From: Alphaproteobacteria bacterium
Lineage (GTDB): Bacteria > Pseudomonadota > Alphaproteobacteria > JANQSM01
DNA: 6,823 nucleotides
Direction of reading: 5' to 3'
Assembly (NCBI GenBank): GCA_028284025.1
Contig: JANQSM010000184.1
Location: 1 to 6,823 of the forward strand
Shown here: positions 1 through 6,468 of the stretch, in pieces
How positions within the stretch are numbered: the first letter of the stretch is position 1
Layout: every line of letters starts with the position of its first letter
Position numbers and translations under genes: made by a program
Notes under the pieces: model-generated
Told to the model about the DNA's origin: nothing
The model's input: the letters and a program-made list of their open reading frames with translations, nothing else
The model's database searches: none

Positions 1-1
1 G

Positions 2-1033
2 CAAATTTGGGAAAGGTAAAAACAAGGCAGATCGTGCCCCCACCACCACGCTCGCCTGACCTTTTACAATGGCACGCCAGGTTCTGCGGCGCTGGGCCGG
101 GGTTAAATCAGAGTGCCATACCGCAGGTGTAACGCCAAAGCGGCGCTTGAATCTTTCTAACCACTGATTAGAAAGAGCAATTTCAGGCAACAAAACCAGC
201 ACTTGTCCATGATTGTTGGGAAATTTACGCAAACACTCCAGAATTGCTTCAAAGTACACTTCTGTTTTACCGGATCCTGTGACACCATCAATAACGGTAG
301 CAGAAAACCCATCTGTAAGGCCATCTGCGCCAAGGCGTGTATGAATATACTCAATCGCCTGTTGCTGTGCAGATGTAAAAGCGACCGGCGAAGGTGGAAA
401 AGATGTCACCGCAAAGCTTCTATCATCGGTGTCATATATGGCCTGAATGGCCCCTGTCTTCTCTAATCCACTAAGGACAGCAGCGGAAGCACCGGTTTGC
501 TTTTGAATGGTTTTGCTGTCTGCCTCTGTTTGTGTTTTTAAAAAGTCCAGAACAGCCTGACGGGCCTTCGTTACCCGTAACCCGCTGGGAACATTGCAGA
601 ATTTATATTTTTTGCGGGTAAGGGGGGGATCCAGGGCACTGTCCAAAGGCATCATCATTTTGGTGACAGCTCCCACAGAGGATAAAGTATAGTCTGCAAC
701 CCATTGTATAAAATCAATATTTACTGATGAAATGGGCGGAAGATCTACAGTCTCCAGCACGGATTTAAGCCTGTCCCGTGAAAAAATTTCATCTCCCAGG
801 GCAGGCTCTTGAACAACGCCATAAAGCCGTCGTGGACCAAAAGGAACCCGCACAAAACTGCCAGGTTTCAAAGCCATATCGTCGGGGGCAAGATAATCAA
901 ATGCTTTGTCAACCGGTGCCGCGACCAAAACGCGCCAGGCCGGCGAGACATCAGAAGATTCTGCTAACAGACTAGCTTGCGAGTTTTCAGTTAATTTACC
1001 CAATTTACTTAATTTTCTTAATTTACTTGGCAT
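2..1033 (-). CDS. priA: PriA, primosomal protein N' (replication restart helicase), N-terminal part, cut by the left edge
   Basis: This is a superfamily 2 DNA helicase that recognises stalled forks and starts reloading of the replicative helicase. The frame is open for 344 codons from the ATG at 1033 to the window edge. Residues about 34-130 match the PriA 3'-end DNA-binding domain, starting VLVAAPVDKAFDYL with VRVPFGPRRLYGVV following. A winged-helix-like stretch covers about 155-200. The helicase domain starts near 215, with Walker A GVTGSGKT at 250-257, LLPEIALS at 281-288 and VVGARSALFLPF at 330-341. The Walker B motif, zinc-binding cysteines and second helicase lobe lie outside the window. 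The ATG is preceded by AGGA four bases upstream. About 33 residues precede the first conserved PriA segment, including a lysine-leucine repeat, so the true start could be later, although no better in-frame ATG is present. It is transcribed divergently from the transaldolase gene. The family assignment is secure; the start is less so. Confidence 0.96.
   Translation of the reverse strand, partial: MPSKLRKLSKLGKLTENSQASLLAESSDVSPAWRVLVAAPVDKAFDYLAPDDMALKPGSFVRVPFGPRRLYGVVQEPALGDEIFSRDRLKSVLETVDLPPISSVNIDFIQWVADYTLSSVGAVTKMMMPLDSALDPPLTRKKYKFCNVPSGLRVTKARQAVLDFLKTQTEADSKTIQKQTGASAAVLSGLEKTGAIQAIYDTDDRSFAVTSFPPSPVAFTSAQQQAIEYIHTRLGADGLTDGFSATVIDGVTGSGKTEVYFEAILECLRKFPNNHGQVLVLLPEIALSNQWLERFKRRFGVTPAVWHSDLTPAQRRRTWRAIVKGQASVVVGARSALFLPFPNL
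989..1024 (-). repeat. Four tandem 9-bp units at the 5' end of priA
   Basis: Read on the minus strand, four 9-base units follow each other: AAATTAAGA, AAATTAAGT, AAATTGGGT and AAATTAACT. They encode residues 4-15 of the predicted PriA as four K-L-x triplets. The unit is a multiple of three, so copy-number changes would keep the frame. The stretch lies ahead of the conserved PriA fold, so it is either a dispensable N-terminal extension or, if translation starts later, AT-rich leader sequence. Confidence 0.8.
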
Positions 1034-1094
1034 TTTATCCTAAACCTTCTACAAAGAGGCACAGTCAGAATATAAACATAGAGGAACAAAAGAC

Positions 1095-1751
1095 ATGAAA
1101 TTTTTCGTAGATACCGCTGATGTGGACGAAATCAAGGAAATCGCAGCAACCGGCTTGTTGGACGGGGTAACAACCAACCCATCTTTGGTGGCTAAAACCG
1201 GCCGCAAGTTCACCGATATTCTAGAAGATATCTGTAAGGTCGTCGAGGGACCGGTTAGTGCCGAGGTCGCGGCGACAGATTATGCGACAATGATCAAAGA
1301 GGGGAAGAAACTTGCCAAAGTGGCGGATAATATTGCCGTGAAGGTGCCCTTAACAATGGATGGTCTGAAAGTATGCAAAGAATTATCTGATGCTGGAACC
1401 ATGGTCAATGTGACCTTATGCTTTTCTGCCGCTCAGGCCCTTTTGGCGGCAAAGGCAGGGGCAACCTTTATTTCACCGTTTGTCGGGCGGCTGGATGATA
1501 TCAGCCATGACGGTATGCAGCTGATCGCAGATATCTGTACGATTTACAATAATTACCCGGAATTTGAAACCGAAGTTCTGGTGGCCAGCATCCGCCACCC
1601 AATGCATCTGGTAGAATCCGCGATGATGGGCGCCGATGTGGCGACCCTCCCGCCAAAGGTAATTCACCAGTTGTTTAAACACCCTTTGACGGATAAAGGT
1701 TTGGCTGCCTTTGTAGAAGACTGGAAAAAAACGGGTCAGTCTATTCTGTAG
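1095..1751 (+). CDS. fsa: Transaldolase of the FSA/TalC type (fructose-6-phosphate aldolase-like family)
   Basis: This is a cytoplasmic class I aldolase-fold enzyme of about 220 residues; at 218 it has the normal length for the short transaldolase/fructose-6-phosphate aldolase family. Transaldolase moves a dihydroxyacetone unit between sugar phosphates in the non-oxidative pentose phosphate pathway. Visible family motifs are FVDTAD at 4-9, GVTTNPS at 24-30, the Schiff-base lysine K83 in VKVPLT, VTLCFS at 106-111, SPFVGRLDD at 127-135 and the ASIRHP phosphate-binding segment at 164-169. F129 occupies the position of the tyrosine (Y131) of E. coli FSA, and E57 aligns with its Q59. Both are transaldolase-like choices, so true transaldolase activity (symbol tal) is more likely than free fructose-6-phosphate cleavage, despite the usual label fsa. 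The ATG has GAGGAA eight bases upstream. A TATAAA at 1071-1076 resembles a -10 box but lies very close to the ribosome binding site. Confidence 0.95.
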   Translation: MKFFVDTADVDEIKEIAATGLLDGVTTNPSLVAKTGRKFTDILEDICKVVEGPVSAEVAATDYATMIKEGKKLAKVADNIAVKVPLTMDGLKVCKELSDAGTMVNVTLCFSAAQALLAAKAGATFISPFVGRLDDISHDGMQLIADICTIYNNYPEFETEVLVASIRHPMHLVESAMMGADVATLPPKVIHQLFKHPLTDKGLAAFVEDWKKTGQSIL

Positions 1752-1759
1752 GGCTATTT

Positions 1760-1796
1760 AGCAAGCTGGTGTTTGTAATTTTTGCTTGCTTTCCTT
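1760..1796 (+). terminator. Possible weak terminator after the transaldolase gene
   Basis: AGCAAGC at 1760-1766 and GCTTGCT at 1784-1790 form a perfect 7-bp inverted repeat with a 17-base loop, followed by a T/C-rich stretch. It sits nine bases after the transaldolase stop codon. The loop is long and the T-tract is interrupted, so this is a weak candidate and may not separate the transaldolase from the next gene. Confidence 0.25.
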
Positions 1797-1851
1797 CTAT
1801 CGATGCTGTAGTTTCCCCAAAGGAAAAATTGAGGTAGAAAGGCAACGTCCG

Positions 1852-2706
1852 ATGGATGCAGGGGATCAAGACTCTGACACTAAAGAATTTCACACCTTTT
1901 CTTTGGGTGCTTCCGATGCTGCACTTGGACTTGTACGGGAAGAATTGCAAAAAGCATCGGGTAGAATTGATGCATGCCTGACTGACTTGCGGCCAGAGTC
2001 TTCGGCTTCCAGTATTTTGAGGGAACTCAAAACCGGATTTGAAAAAACATCAGAGGCGATAGAAATCTTGAAGCAATGGATAAAAGAACAGCTTCTTCGT
2101 CTGACTGGATCTTCTGACCCTAAAAACATTGTTCTTAAAGATATACCCGCTGACTCCCTTGCCGTAATAGAGACAGAACGCAAGGCAAATGAAGCTTACA
2201 CGCGTGTTTTTAAAAAACTATACCAGATGCTGGTCTTGCTGTTAGATCGCGCTATCGATCAAGTCGAAAGTAGGCAAGAGAGAGTCAATGAATTATTTAG
2301 GTACTTAGAGCGGATTGTGGATGAGAACAGAGGAACAGGAGCGAGGGCAGAGGACAATCCCTTGCGTCTATTACCCAATCCGGGCTCGGGTGCTCCGATT
2401 GAGGTTATTGCAGGCCTTCGGTCATCAATGGAAGAACAAATATCGCAACTTGAGAGCTCTTTCCAGCCGGGGGAAACCCTACCAGAGAGACAGGGTGAAG
2501 TTGTCAACCGCGTGCGTACAGTTCTTACGGCTATGTGTGATTACCTCACTGCGCTGGAAGATCTGATCCCAGCAGAGGATAGCATTATGGGTCTAGAAGA
2601 GGAAATAGGAAATCTAACAAAAATTTTGGAGGAACGGATTGACCATGGTGATCAACAAAACATTGCTTTCGTGGGAGTACTAAGAGAGCGTGCCAAGCAG
2701 ATGTAA
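1852..2706 (+). CDS. Unknown helical protein, 284 residues; first of a tandem pair
   Basis: I do not recognise this protein. It is soluble and rich in Glu, Leu, Arg and Gln, with no signal peptide or membrane segment. Long amphipathic helices are suggested at about 22-45, 52-85, 105-158 and 183-202, with another at 213-262; the 105-158 segment has coiled-coil character. Proline- and glycine-rich linkers near 88-101 and 160-182 break it into blocks. The frame can extend back to a TTG at 1786, but that start has no ribosome binding site, while the ATG at 1852 has AAAGG nine bases upstream, so I use the ATG. It lies between the transaldolase and a second 284-residue gene, with 63 bases to the latter, and the two probably share a transcript. 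The shared length and similar order of helical blocks hint at a diverged duplication. It could be a structural, regulatory or secreted protein; nothing in the sequence decides. Confidence 0.8.
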   Translation: MDAGDQDSDTKEFHTFSLGASDAALGLVREELQKASGRIDACLTDLRPESSASSILRELKTGFEKTSEAIEILKQWIKEQLLRLTGSSDPKNIVLKDIPADSLAVIETERKANEAYTRVFKKLYQMLVLLLDRAIDQVESRQERVNELFRYLERIVDENRGTGARAEDNPLRLLPNPGSGAPIEVIAGLRSSMEEQISQLESSFQPGETLPERQGEVVNRVRTVLTAMCDYLTALEDLIPAEDSIMGLEEEIGNLTKILEERIDHGDQQNIAFVGVLRERAKQM

Positions 2707-2730
2707 GGTAGAAGGGGGACAACCGCGTTC

Positions 2731-2760
2731 CAGATAAAGCCAGATGAAGCCAGATGAAGG
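2731..2760 (+). repeat. Three tandem 10-bp units just upstream of the second 284-residue gene
   Basis: CAGATAAAGC, CAGATGAAGC and CAGATGAAGG follow each other without gaps. The last unit supplies the AAGG of the ribosome binding site for the ATG at 2770. The array fills the second half of the 63-base intergenic space. It may be a simple duplication, or may affect translation or protein binding on one face of the helix. Confidence 0.8.
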
Positions 2761-2769
2761 AAGTATTTT

Positions 2770-3624
2770 ATGACTCAAAACATGCCTGTTTTTTCTATAG
2801 AAGACCAGCGCCCGGTTGTGGCCGCTTTGGTGGAAGAATTTCAAAAAGGGGTTGACTATCTTGAAGCCCAAATTGCTGAAGCTGACAATTCACAGGACCA
2901 GCAAGACCTGGGGATTATCCGGGCTTCTTTAGTAAAGTTAATCGAGCAAGCTCAAAATGCCATGTCTATCATACATGACGAACTTGTTAAACAATTTGGA
3001 CCGGAAGCTCCTGATAAACTGCGCTTCACTAATCCAGACCTTAAACCTTCACAGCTTCAAGGAGAACTTTCCTTTATTCCCGTAATGTATCAGCAGCTTT
3101 ATGGCTCTTTAATCGGGAGTTATAAAGTTATTTTTGAAGAGGTGCAACGACAAACTGAGCAACGTTATCAGGCTCTCGAAGAAAAAGCGCGGACTCTTGG
3201 AGAACAGCGGGCAGCTATAGACCCTAGCTTTCCGCTGACTTTTTATTTAGACGGTATAAGTACTTCTGATCCAGATGGAGTTGCTTACAGCAAAAATCAA
3301 GCTCTTGCCCATGATATTAGAGAGGATATAGTTTACTTGAGGGACCTTTTGCAAGATCCTGATGTAGATCCAGACGAAAAGGGGGATGCCGGGGCTTTAC
3401 TGGCTCTTGGTCACGAAGAGGCTAAGTTTCTTCAAATGGCTCAAGATCTTAATCAGTTTTCAGATAGGTTTGGGCATCTTCACGAACAGATTTTGGCCCA
3501 GGGTTTAAAAATCATATCCGACAAATATAAACAAGAATATATGATTAAGAGATTACCAGGTACAAGTATAATGGGTCATATTCTTAGGCGTTTTGGCAGA
3601 AGAGATTCTGGGCAAAAATCGTAA
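2770..3624 (+). CDS. Unknown helical protein, 284 residues; second of a tandem pair
   Basis: I do not recognise this protein. There is no signal peptide or membrane segment. Helical, partly coiled-coil blocks are suggested at about 14-40, 44-76, 104-148, 175-196 and 206-258. The middle holds a looser segment with FYLDGISTSDPDG (158-170), and an acidic PDVDPDE follows at 197-203. The body is acidic, but the last 27 residues are strongly basic (K260, R261, R273, R274, R277, R278, K283). The ATG has AAGGA eight bases upstream. Loose correspondence with the preceding gene includes FS then LV-E--QK near the N-terminus, an LY--L segment followed by V----E at mid-protein, and an L---I---I--L----Q pattern in the last third. 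This is weak identity, suggestive but not proof of common ancestry. A sample at 3481-3600 is only about 35% G+C, against 53% in the next gene. Confidence 0.82.
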   Translation: MTQNMPVFSIEDQRPVVAALVEEFQKGVDYLEAQIAEADNSQDQQDLGIIRASLVKLIEQAQNAMSIIHDELVKQFGPEAPDKLRFTNPDLKPSQLQGELSFIPVMYQQLYGSLIGSYKVIFEEVQRQTEQRYQALEEKARTLGEQRAAIDPSFPLTFYLDGISTSDPDGVAYSKNQALAHDIREDIVYLRDLLQDPDVDPDEKGDAGALLALGHEEAKFLQMAQDLNQFSDRFGHLHEQILAQGLKIISDKYKQEYMIKRLPGTSIMGHILRRFGRRDSGQKS

Positions 3625-3681
3625 ACCTGTCTTACTCTTCCTTAATGAAAAAATCAGCAATTGCTGGTAAACTAAAAATCT

Positions 3682-4416
3682 ATGACCCAAAAAGTTATTG
3701 ATCGCCTGGGGCTGACCGAACGGGATGTGCTGGATTTTCTAGCCAAAAACCCTGATTTCCTGATGCGCCACCCGGAAGTATGCAAAATGCTGATGGCACC
3801 CGACCGCTTTCAAGGCAGAGAAGGTCTTGCCGACGATAGCCCGGTGGTGGACTTACAACACTTCATGGTGGGCAGCTTGCAACGCGAAATCCAGGATCTG
3901 AAAAAACAGGGCGGCGATTTGGCGCATAAAATGCGCACTTCACATGATTATCAGCACCGGGTTTTTAATGCAGTGGGCCTTTTGCTTAATTCCAGCTGTT
4001 TTGAACATTTTATCCATAACATAGCCTATGAACTGGCTGGCTGTCTTAATGTCGATATCGTGACACTGAATGTGGAAGGGAAGCACATTGGCTTGTCCAA
4101 GGACAAGATGAGTGGCGTGCAGGTTCTGCCAGAAGGGACGGTGGATCAAATTCTGGGAGTAAAGAATGATATTATCGTTGAACAGAATGTAACTTTGGCT
4201 GACAAAGCATTATTTGGTGCGGTGACAGATATTATCCAATCCCAGGCATTAATGCGTTTGAAAATCAGCCCGGCCAGTCCACAGGGGTTATTGGCAGTTG
4301 GGTCTAAATTACCAGAAGATTTATCCGTTGATGCCAGCATTCAAGGCCAGCTTTTGTTTCTGGCCCATACAGTACAAAGTTTGCTGCGTCTTTGGCTGGA
4401 TTTACCCCCTTATTAG
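3682..4416 (+). CDS. DUF484 family protein (GAF-like domain)
   Basis: This is a cytoplasmic protein of the DUF484 family, whose biochemical role is unknown to me; members commonly sit beside xerC in proteobacteria. The N-terminal DUF484 signature is visible as VLDFLAKNPDFLMRHPEV at about 16-33. A short helical coiled region follows at 62-90, then a GAF-like domain from about 91 to the end. The C-terminal family motif appears as GLLAVGSK (202-209) and, further on, LRLWLDLP (235-242). The length of 244 residues is normal. The ATG at 3682 gives the expected N-terminus, but no clear Shine-Dalgarno sequence precedes it. It points toward xerC but is separated from it by an opposite-strand gene whose stop lies 15 bases after its own. 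It may be co-transcribed with the two upstream unknown genes, which are 57 bases away. Confidence 0.92.
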   Translation: MTQKVIDRLGLTERDVLDFLAKNPDFLMRHPEVCKMLMAPDRFQGREGLADDSPVVDLQHFMVGSLQREIQDLKKQGGDLAHKMRTSHDYQHRVFNAVGLLLNSSCFEHFIHNIAYELAGCLNVDIVTLNVEGKHIGLSKDKMSGVQVLPEGTVDQILGVKNDIIVEQNVTLADKALFGAVTDIIQSQALMRLKISPASPQGLLAVGSKLPEDLSVDASIQGQLLFLAHTVQSLLRLWLDLPPY

Positions 4417-4431
4417 ACCAGTTTCCTTAAA

Positions 4432-4860
4432 TCAGCGGGTCAGGCCAAATTTCTCAAGGCCTTTTGGTGTGAGTGTAAAGAGGCATTTCCCTTCGTCAAA
4501 AGTAGCCAAGTCCATCGCGATAAGTGCGGAGAAAAGTGCATTGAAAATTATTTCACCATTTAAACTGTACCTATTTGATAAAACAGAAATTATAGCCATT
4601 TTTGAGATACTGAAATTATCAGCTGTATGCACCCTTTTTGCTATAGTGGCCATTATTGAACCTAGGTTCTCTTCTGTCAGACCAAGGTCGATCAGACCTC
4701 TGCGGCCGACTTCTACTACTCTCGCATGACGGGCTCTCCGCTCATTTTCATCCGTGGTTACATTCTCTGAGGTCTCAAGAGCCAGACTGCCAAATAGAGC
4801 ATGCATCTCCAGCAAATAAGTTAGTGGCTCTTCTAATTCATCTAAAAAATTTTCTGCCAT
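4432..4860 (-). CDS. Unknown 142-residue protein with possible winged-helix C-terminus
   Basis: I do not recognise this family. The N-terminal half is helical and acidic (DELEEPLTYLLEMHALFGSL), followed by a charged segment, ENERRARHARVVEVGRRG, at 38-55. The C-terminal half, about 84-139, has a helix-helix-strand pattern ending CLFTLTPKGLEKFGL; the LTPKGLE ending resembles the wing of winged-helix DNA-binding proteins such as MarR or PadR types. That resemblance is from memory and is an inference. Coding on this strand is supported by a consensus AAGGAG six bases before the ATG and a strong promoter upstream. It lies convergent to DUF484 and divergent from xerC, splitting two genes often found together. 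A sample at 4501-4620 is about 33% G+C, much lower than xerC, which fits acquisition. Alternatives are a small regulator or a nucleoid-associated protein. Confidence 0.8.
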   Translation of the reverse strand: MAENFLDELEEPLTYLLEMHALFGSLALETSENVTTDENERRARHARVVEVGRRGLIDLGLTEENLGSIMATIAKRVHTADNFSISKMAIISVLSNRYSLNGEIIFNALFSALIAMDLATFDEGKCLFTLTPKGLEKFGLTR

Positions 4861-4866
4861 GTCTTG

Positions 4867-4933
4867 CTCCTTTTATATTGAACGCTAGATCTCTTTAGGA
4901 AAACCTTATATGGGAAATAGGGTGTTGCGTCAA
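4867..4933 (-). promoter_or_regulatory. Sigma70-type promoter and Shine-Dalgarno site for the 142-residue gene
   Basis: Read on the minus strand, TTGACG (4928-4933) and TATAAG (4905-4910) are separated by exactly 17 bases. The -35 side also contains CTTGAC, the preferred alphaproteobacterial form. A perfect AAGGAG lies at 4867-4872, six bases before the ATG at 4860. This is the clearest promoter in the window and suggests that the gene is expressed on its own. Confidence 0.75.
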
Positions 4934-5025
4934 GGCCAAATCCGATGGGTGGGGCGAAAAGATCGGCAAAGAAAAGTGTAAAGGTTTGGTTAATTTTACG
5001 CTATAGTGGGGTGTAAGTAGGTTGT

Positions 5026-5949
5026 ATGACAGAAAATTCGTTAGAAAAAACAAAGAATGAGTGGTTTTCATATTTGAAAGACGAGAAAAATACGTCCAAA
5101 CACACTCTTTCGGCATATAAACGTGATCTGGGTGCGTTTTTAGCCTTCTTAAGCGGGTATTTGGGGGGGGAAGTACGGCTCAATCAACTTTCTGGACTGG
5201 AATCTGCGGCGTTTCGTGCCTGGCTAGCGGACTTAAACGCTCAAAACAAGCATCCTAGTTCTATTGCCCGGCATTTTTCTGCTGTACGCAGCTTTTTTAA
5301 ATACCTGGATAAAAACGGTATTGCCAAAAACACTGCCATTCAATCTATTCGCACACCTAAATTGCCTAAATCCGTTCCCAAGGCGGTCAGTGCCAAGGAT
5401 ATCAAGGAATTTCTGGAGTTGGCCAGCCGATCTGAAAAGCCGCGCTGGGTTCGGCTGCGGGATGTGGCGATCTTAACGTTATTGTATGGTTGCGGGTTAC
5501 GGATTAGTGAGGCGTTAGATCTTAACTTTGAAGACAGGCCCAAGGGAGAAACAGTTTTGGTGCAAGGAAAGCGTAACAAACAACGCCTGGTACCGGTTTT
5601 ACCAATGATTGTTGAGCTGGTAGAAGGGTATTTAGCCGTGTGCCCCCATGATCTGACAGAGGGGGATCCCTTATTTGTCGGAACCCGCGGTAAACGCCTA
5701 AGTCCCCGCATTATCCAGCGGGAGGTGGAGCGCCTGCGCCGGGAAATGAACCTGCCCGATTCCACAACACCCCATGCCTTGCGACACAGCTTTGCCACCC
5801 ACTTGCTGGGCCGTGGGGGGGATTTGCGCGAAATTCAGGAACTGCTGGGCCATGAAAGCTTAACGACCACCCAGCGCTATACCAAGGTGGATGTACAGCA
5901 ATTGATGGATGTGCATGGATCCGCCCATCCACGGGCGAAAAAGGCTTGA
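5026..5949 (+). CDS. xerC: Tyrosine recombinase XerC
   Basis: This site-specific recombinase acts with XerD at the chromosomal dif site to resolve chromosome dimers before cell division. The length of 307 residues is normal. The N-terminal core-binding (SAM-like) domain spans about 8-95, with the TLSAYKRDLGAFLAFL segment at 27-42. The catalytic domain spans about 118-290, with all six active residues visible: R159 in CGLRISEALDL, K182 in VQGKRNKQR, H250 and R253 in PHALRHSFATHLL, H276 in LLGHESL and nucleophile Y285 in RYTKV. The ending VDVQQLMDVHGSAHPRAKKA is the usual XerC tail and argues against a phage integrase. The ATG has a weak AAGTAGG four bases upstream; a TATAGT at 5002-5007 could be a -10 box, without a good -35. 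Runs of eight G (5163-5170) and seven G (5815-5821) lie in the frame, which is intact. Confidence 0.96.
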   Translation: MTENSLEKTKNEWFSYLKDEKNTSKHTLSAYKRDLGAFLAFLSGYLGGEVRLNQLSGLESAAFRAWLADLNAQNKHPSSIARHFSAVRSFFKYLDKNGIAKNTAIQSIRTPKLPKSVPKAVSAKDIKEFLELASRSEKPRWVRLRDVAILTLLYGCGLRISEALDLNFEDRPKGETVLVQGKRNKQRLVPVLPMIVELVEGYLAVCPHDLTEGDPLFVGTRGKRLSPRIIQREVERLRREMNLPDSTTPHALRHSFATHLLGRGGDLREIQELLGHESLTTTQRYTKVDVQQLMDVHGSAHPRAKKA

Positions 5950-6019
5950 TACTGCAGACTTAAGAATAAAAACCATCCAGGTGTTGCTTTTTAGAATATA
6001 GCTTGCTAAGAAAGGGTCT

Positions 6020-6412
6020 ATGGCAAATATATTTGATGAATCTGAGGATTCCCTTCCCGTTAGAAACTGGGAGCATCTTACTGTTGAGCAAAGGGCTGGG
6101 GTGCCTCTGAATCAGCGGAGGGAGACCTATGAATTTTTAAATGAAAAATACATATGTCGTGGTGTAATAATGGCCTTTGCTTATGCACCCTTTCCTATTG
6201 TTGCTGCTTTTTCTAACCCGGCTTTGAGAGATTTATTGATAAGGAATAATAAATTGCTTTTGCTGGTTATTCCTTATCTTGGTTTGGTTGCTTGTTTAAT
6301 GTATGTTGCTGGTCGATGTGCTCAAAAAAATGCTAGAGATTATACTAAGATGTGTAATAGACAAATTGCGGCGCACAGGCGGGCTAAAAGAACCCACGGG
6401 ATTTCCCGTTAA
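6020..6412 (+). CDS. Unknown small membrane protein, 130 residues, two predicted transmembrane segments
   Basis: I do not recognise this protein. A polar, N-terminal region of about 46 residues precedes two hydrophobic segments at about 48-65 (VIMAFAYAPFPIVAAF) and 79-98 (LLLLVIPYLGLVACLMYVAG), joined by a short loop, SNPALRDLLIRNNK. The C-terminal 32 residues are strongly basic (RCAQKNARDYTK, then HRRAKR at 119-124). By the positive-inside rule, this fits a helical hairpin in the inner membrane with both ends in the cytoplasm. GAAAGG lies four bases before the ATG. It begins 70 bases after xerC on the same strand and faces the partial gene at the right edge. A 120-base sample at 6181-6300 is about 34% G+C, against 61% in the 3' part of xerC. 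No catalytic motif is visible. Confidence 0.72.
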   Translation: MANIFDESEDSLPVRNWEHLTVEQRAGVPLNQRRETYEFLNEKYICRGVIMAFAYAPFPIVAAFSNPALRDLLIRNNKLLLLVIPYLGLVACLMYVAGRCAQKNARDYTKMCNRQIAAHRRAKRTHGISR

Positions 6413-6468
6413 TCTAAAAATAATATTTCCAATAAGAGGAAGGCTTCCTGCAAGATGGCGACGCGTCA

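Noticed and set aside
1048..1076. TCTACA and TATAAA with a 17-base spacer as a promoter for the transaldolase gene
   Set aside because: Transcription would begin inside the ribosome binding site at about 1083, leaving almost no leader, and the -35 box matches at only four of six positions.
1786..1851. Upstream TTG start adding 22 residues to the first 284-residue protein
   Set aside because: There is no ribosome binding site before the TTG and it overlaps the possible terminator stem, while the ATG at 1852 has AAAGG at good spacing.
3655..3666. Perfect 12-bp palindrome CAGCAATTGCTG, 15 bases before the DUF484 start, as a possible operator
   Set aside because: A perfect 12-bp palindrome is expected about once or twice by chance in a window of this size, and no second copy or promoter context supports it.
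4298..4729. 143-codon plus-strand frame overlapping the DUF484 3' end and the opposite 142-residue gene
   Set aside because: It overlaps two better supported genes, lacks a ribosome binding site and has a composition unlike a normal protein; the minus-strand gene has a consensus promoter and Shine-Dalgarno site.
5340..5798. 152-codon minus-strand frame inside xerC
   Set aside because: It is antisense to the catalytic domain of xerC, is rich in Arg and Ser as expected for a reverse-frame shadow, and has no start signals.
5026..5949. xerC as the integrase of a mobile element carrying the unknown genes
   Set aside because: The XerC-type C-terminal tail, normal XerC length and DUF484 nearby all point to the housekeeping recombinase, and no attachment-site repeats or tRNA are visible.
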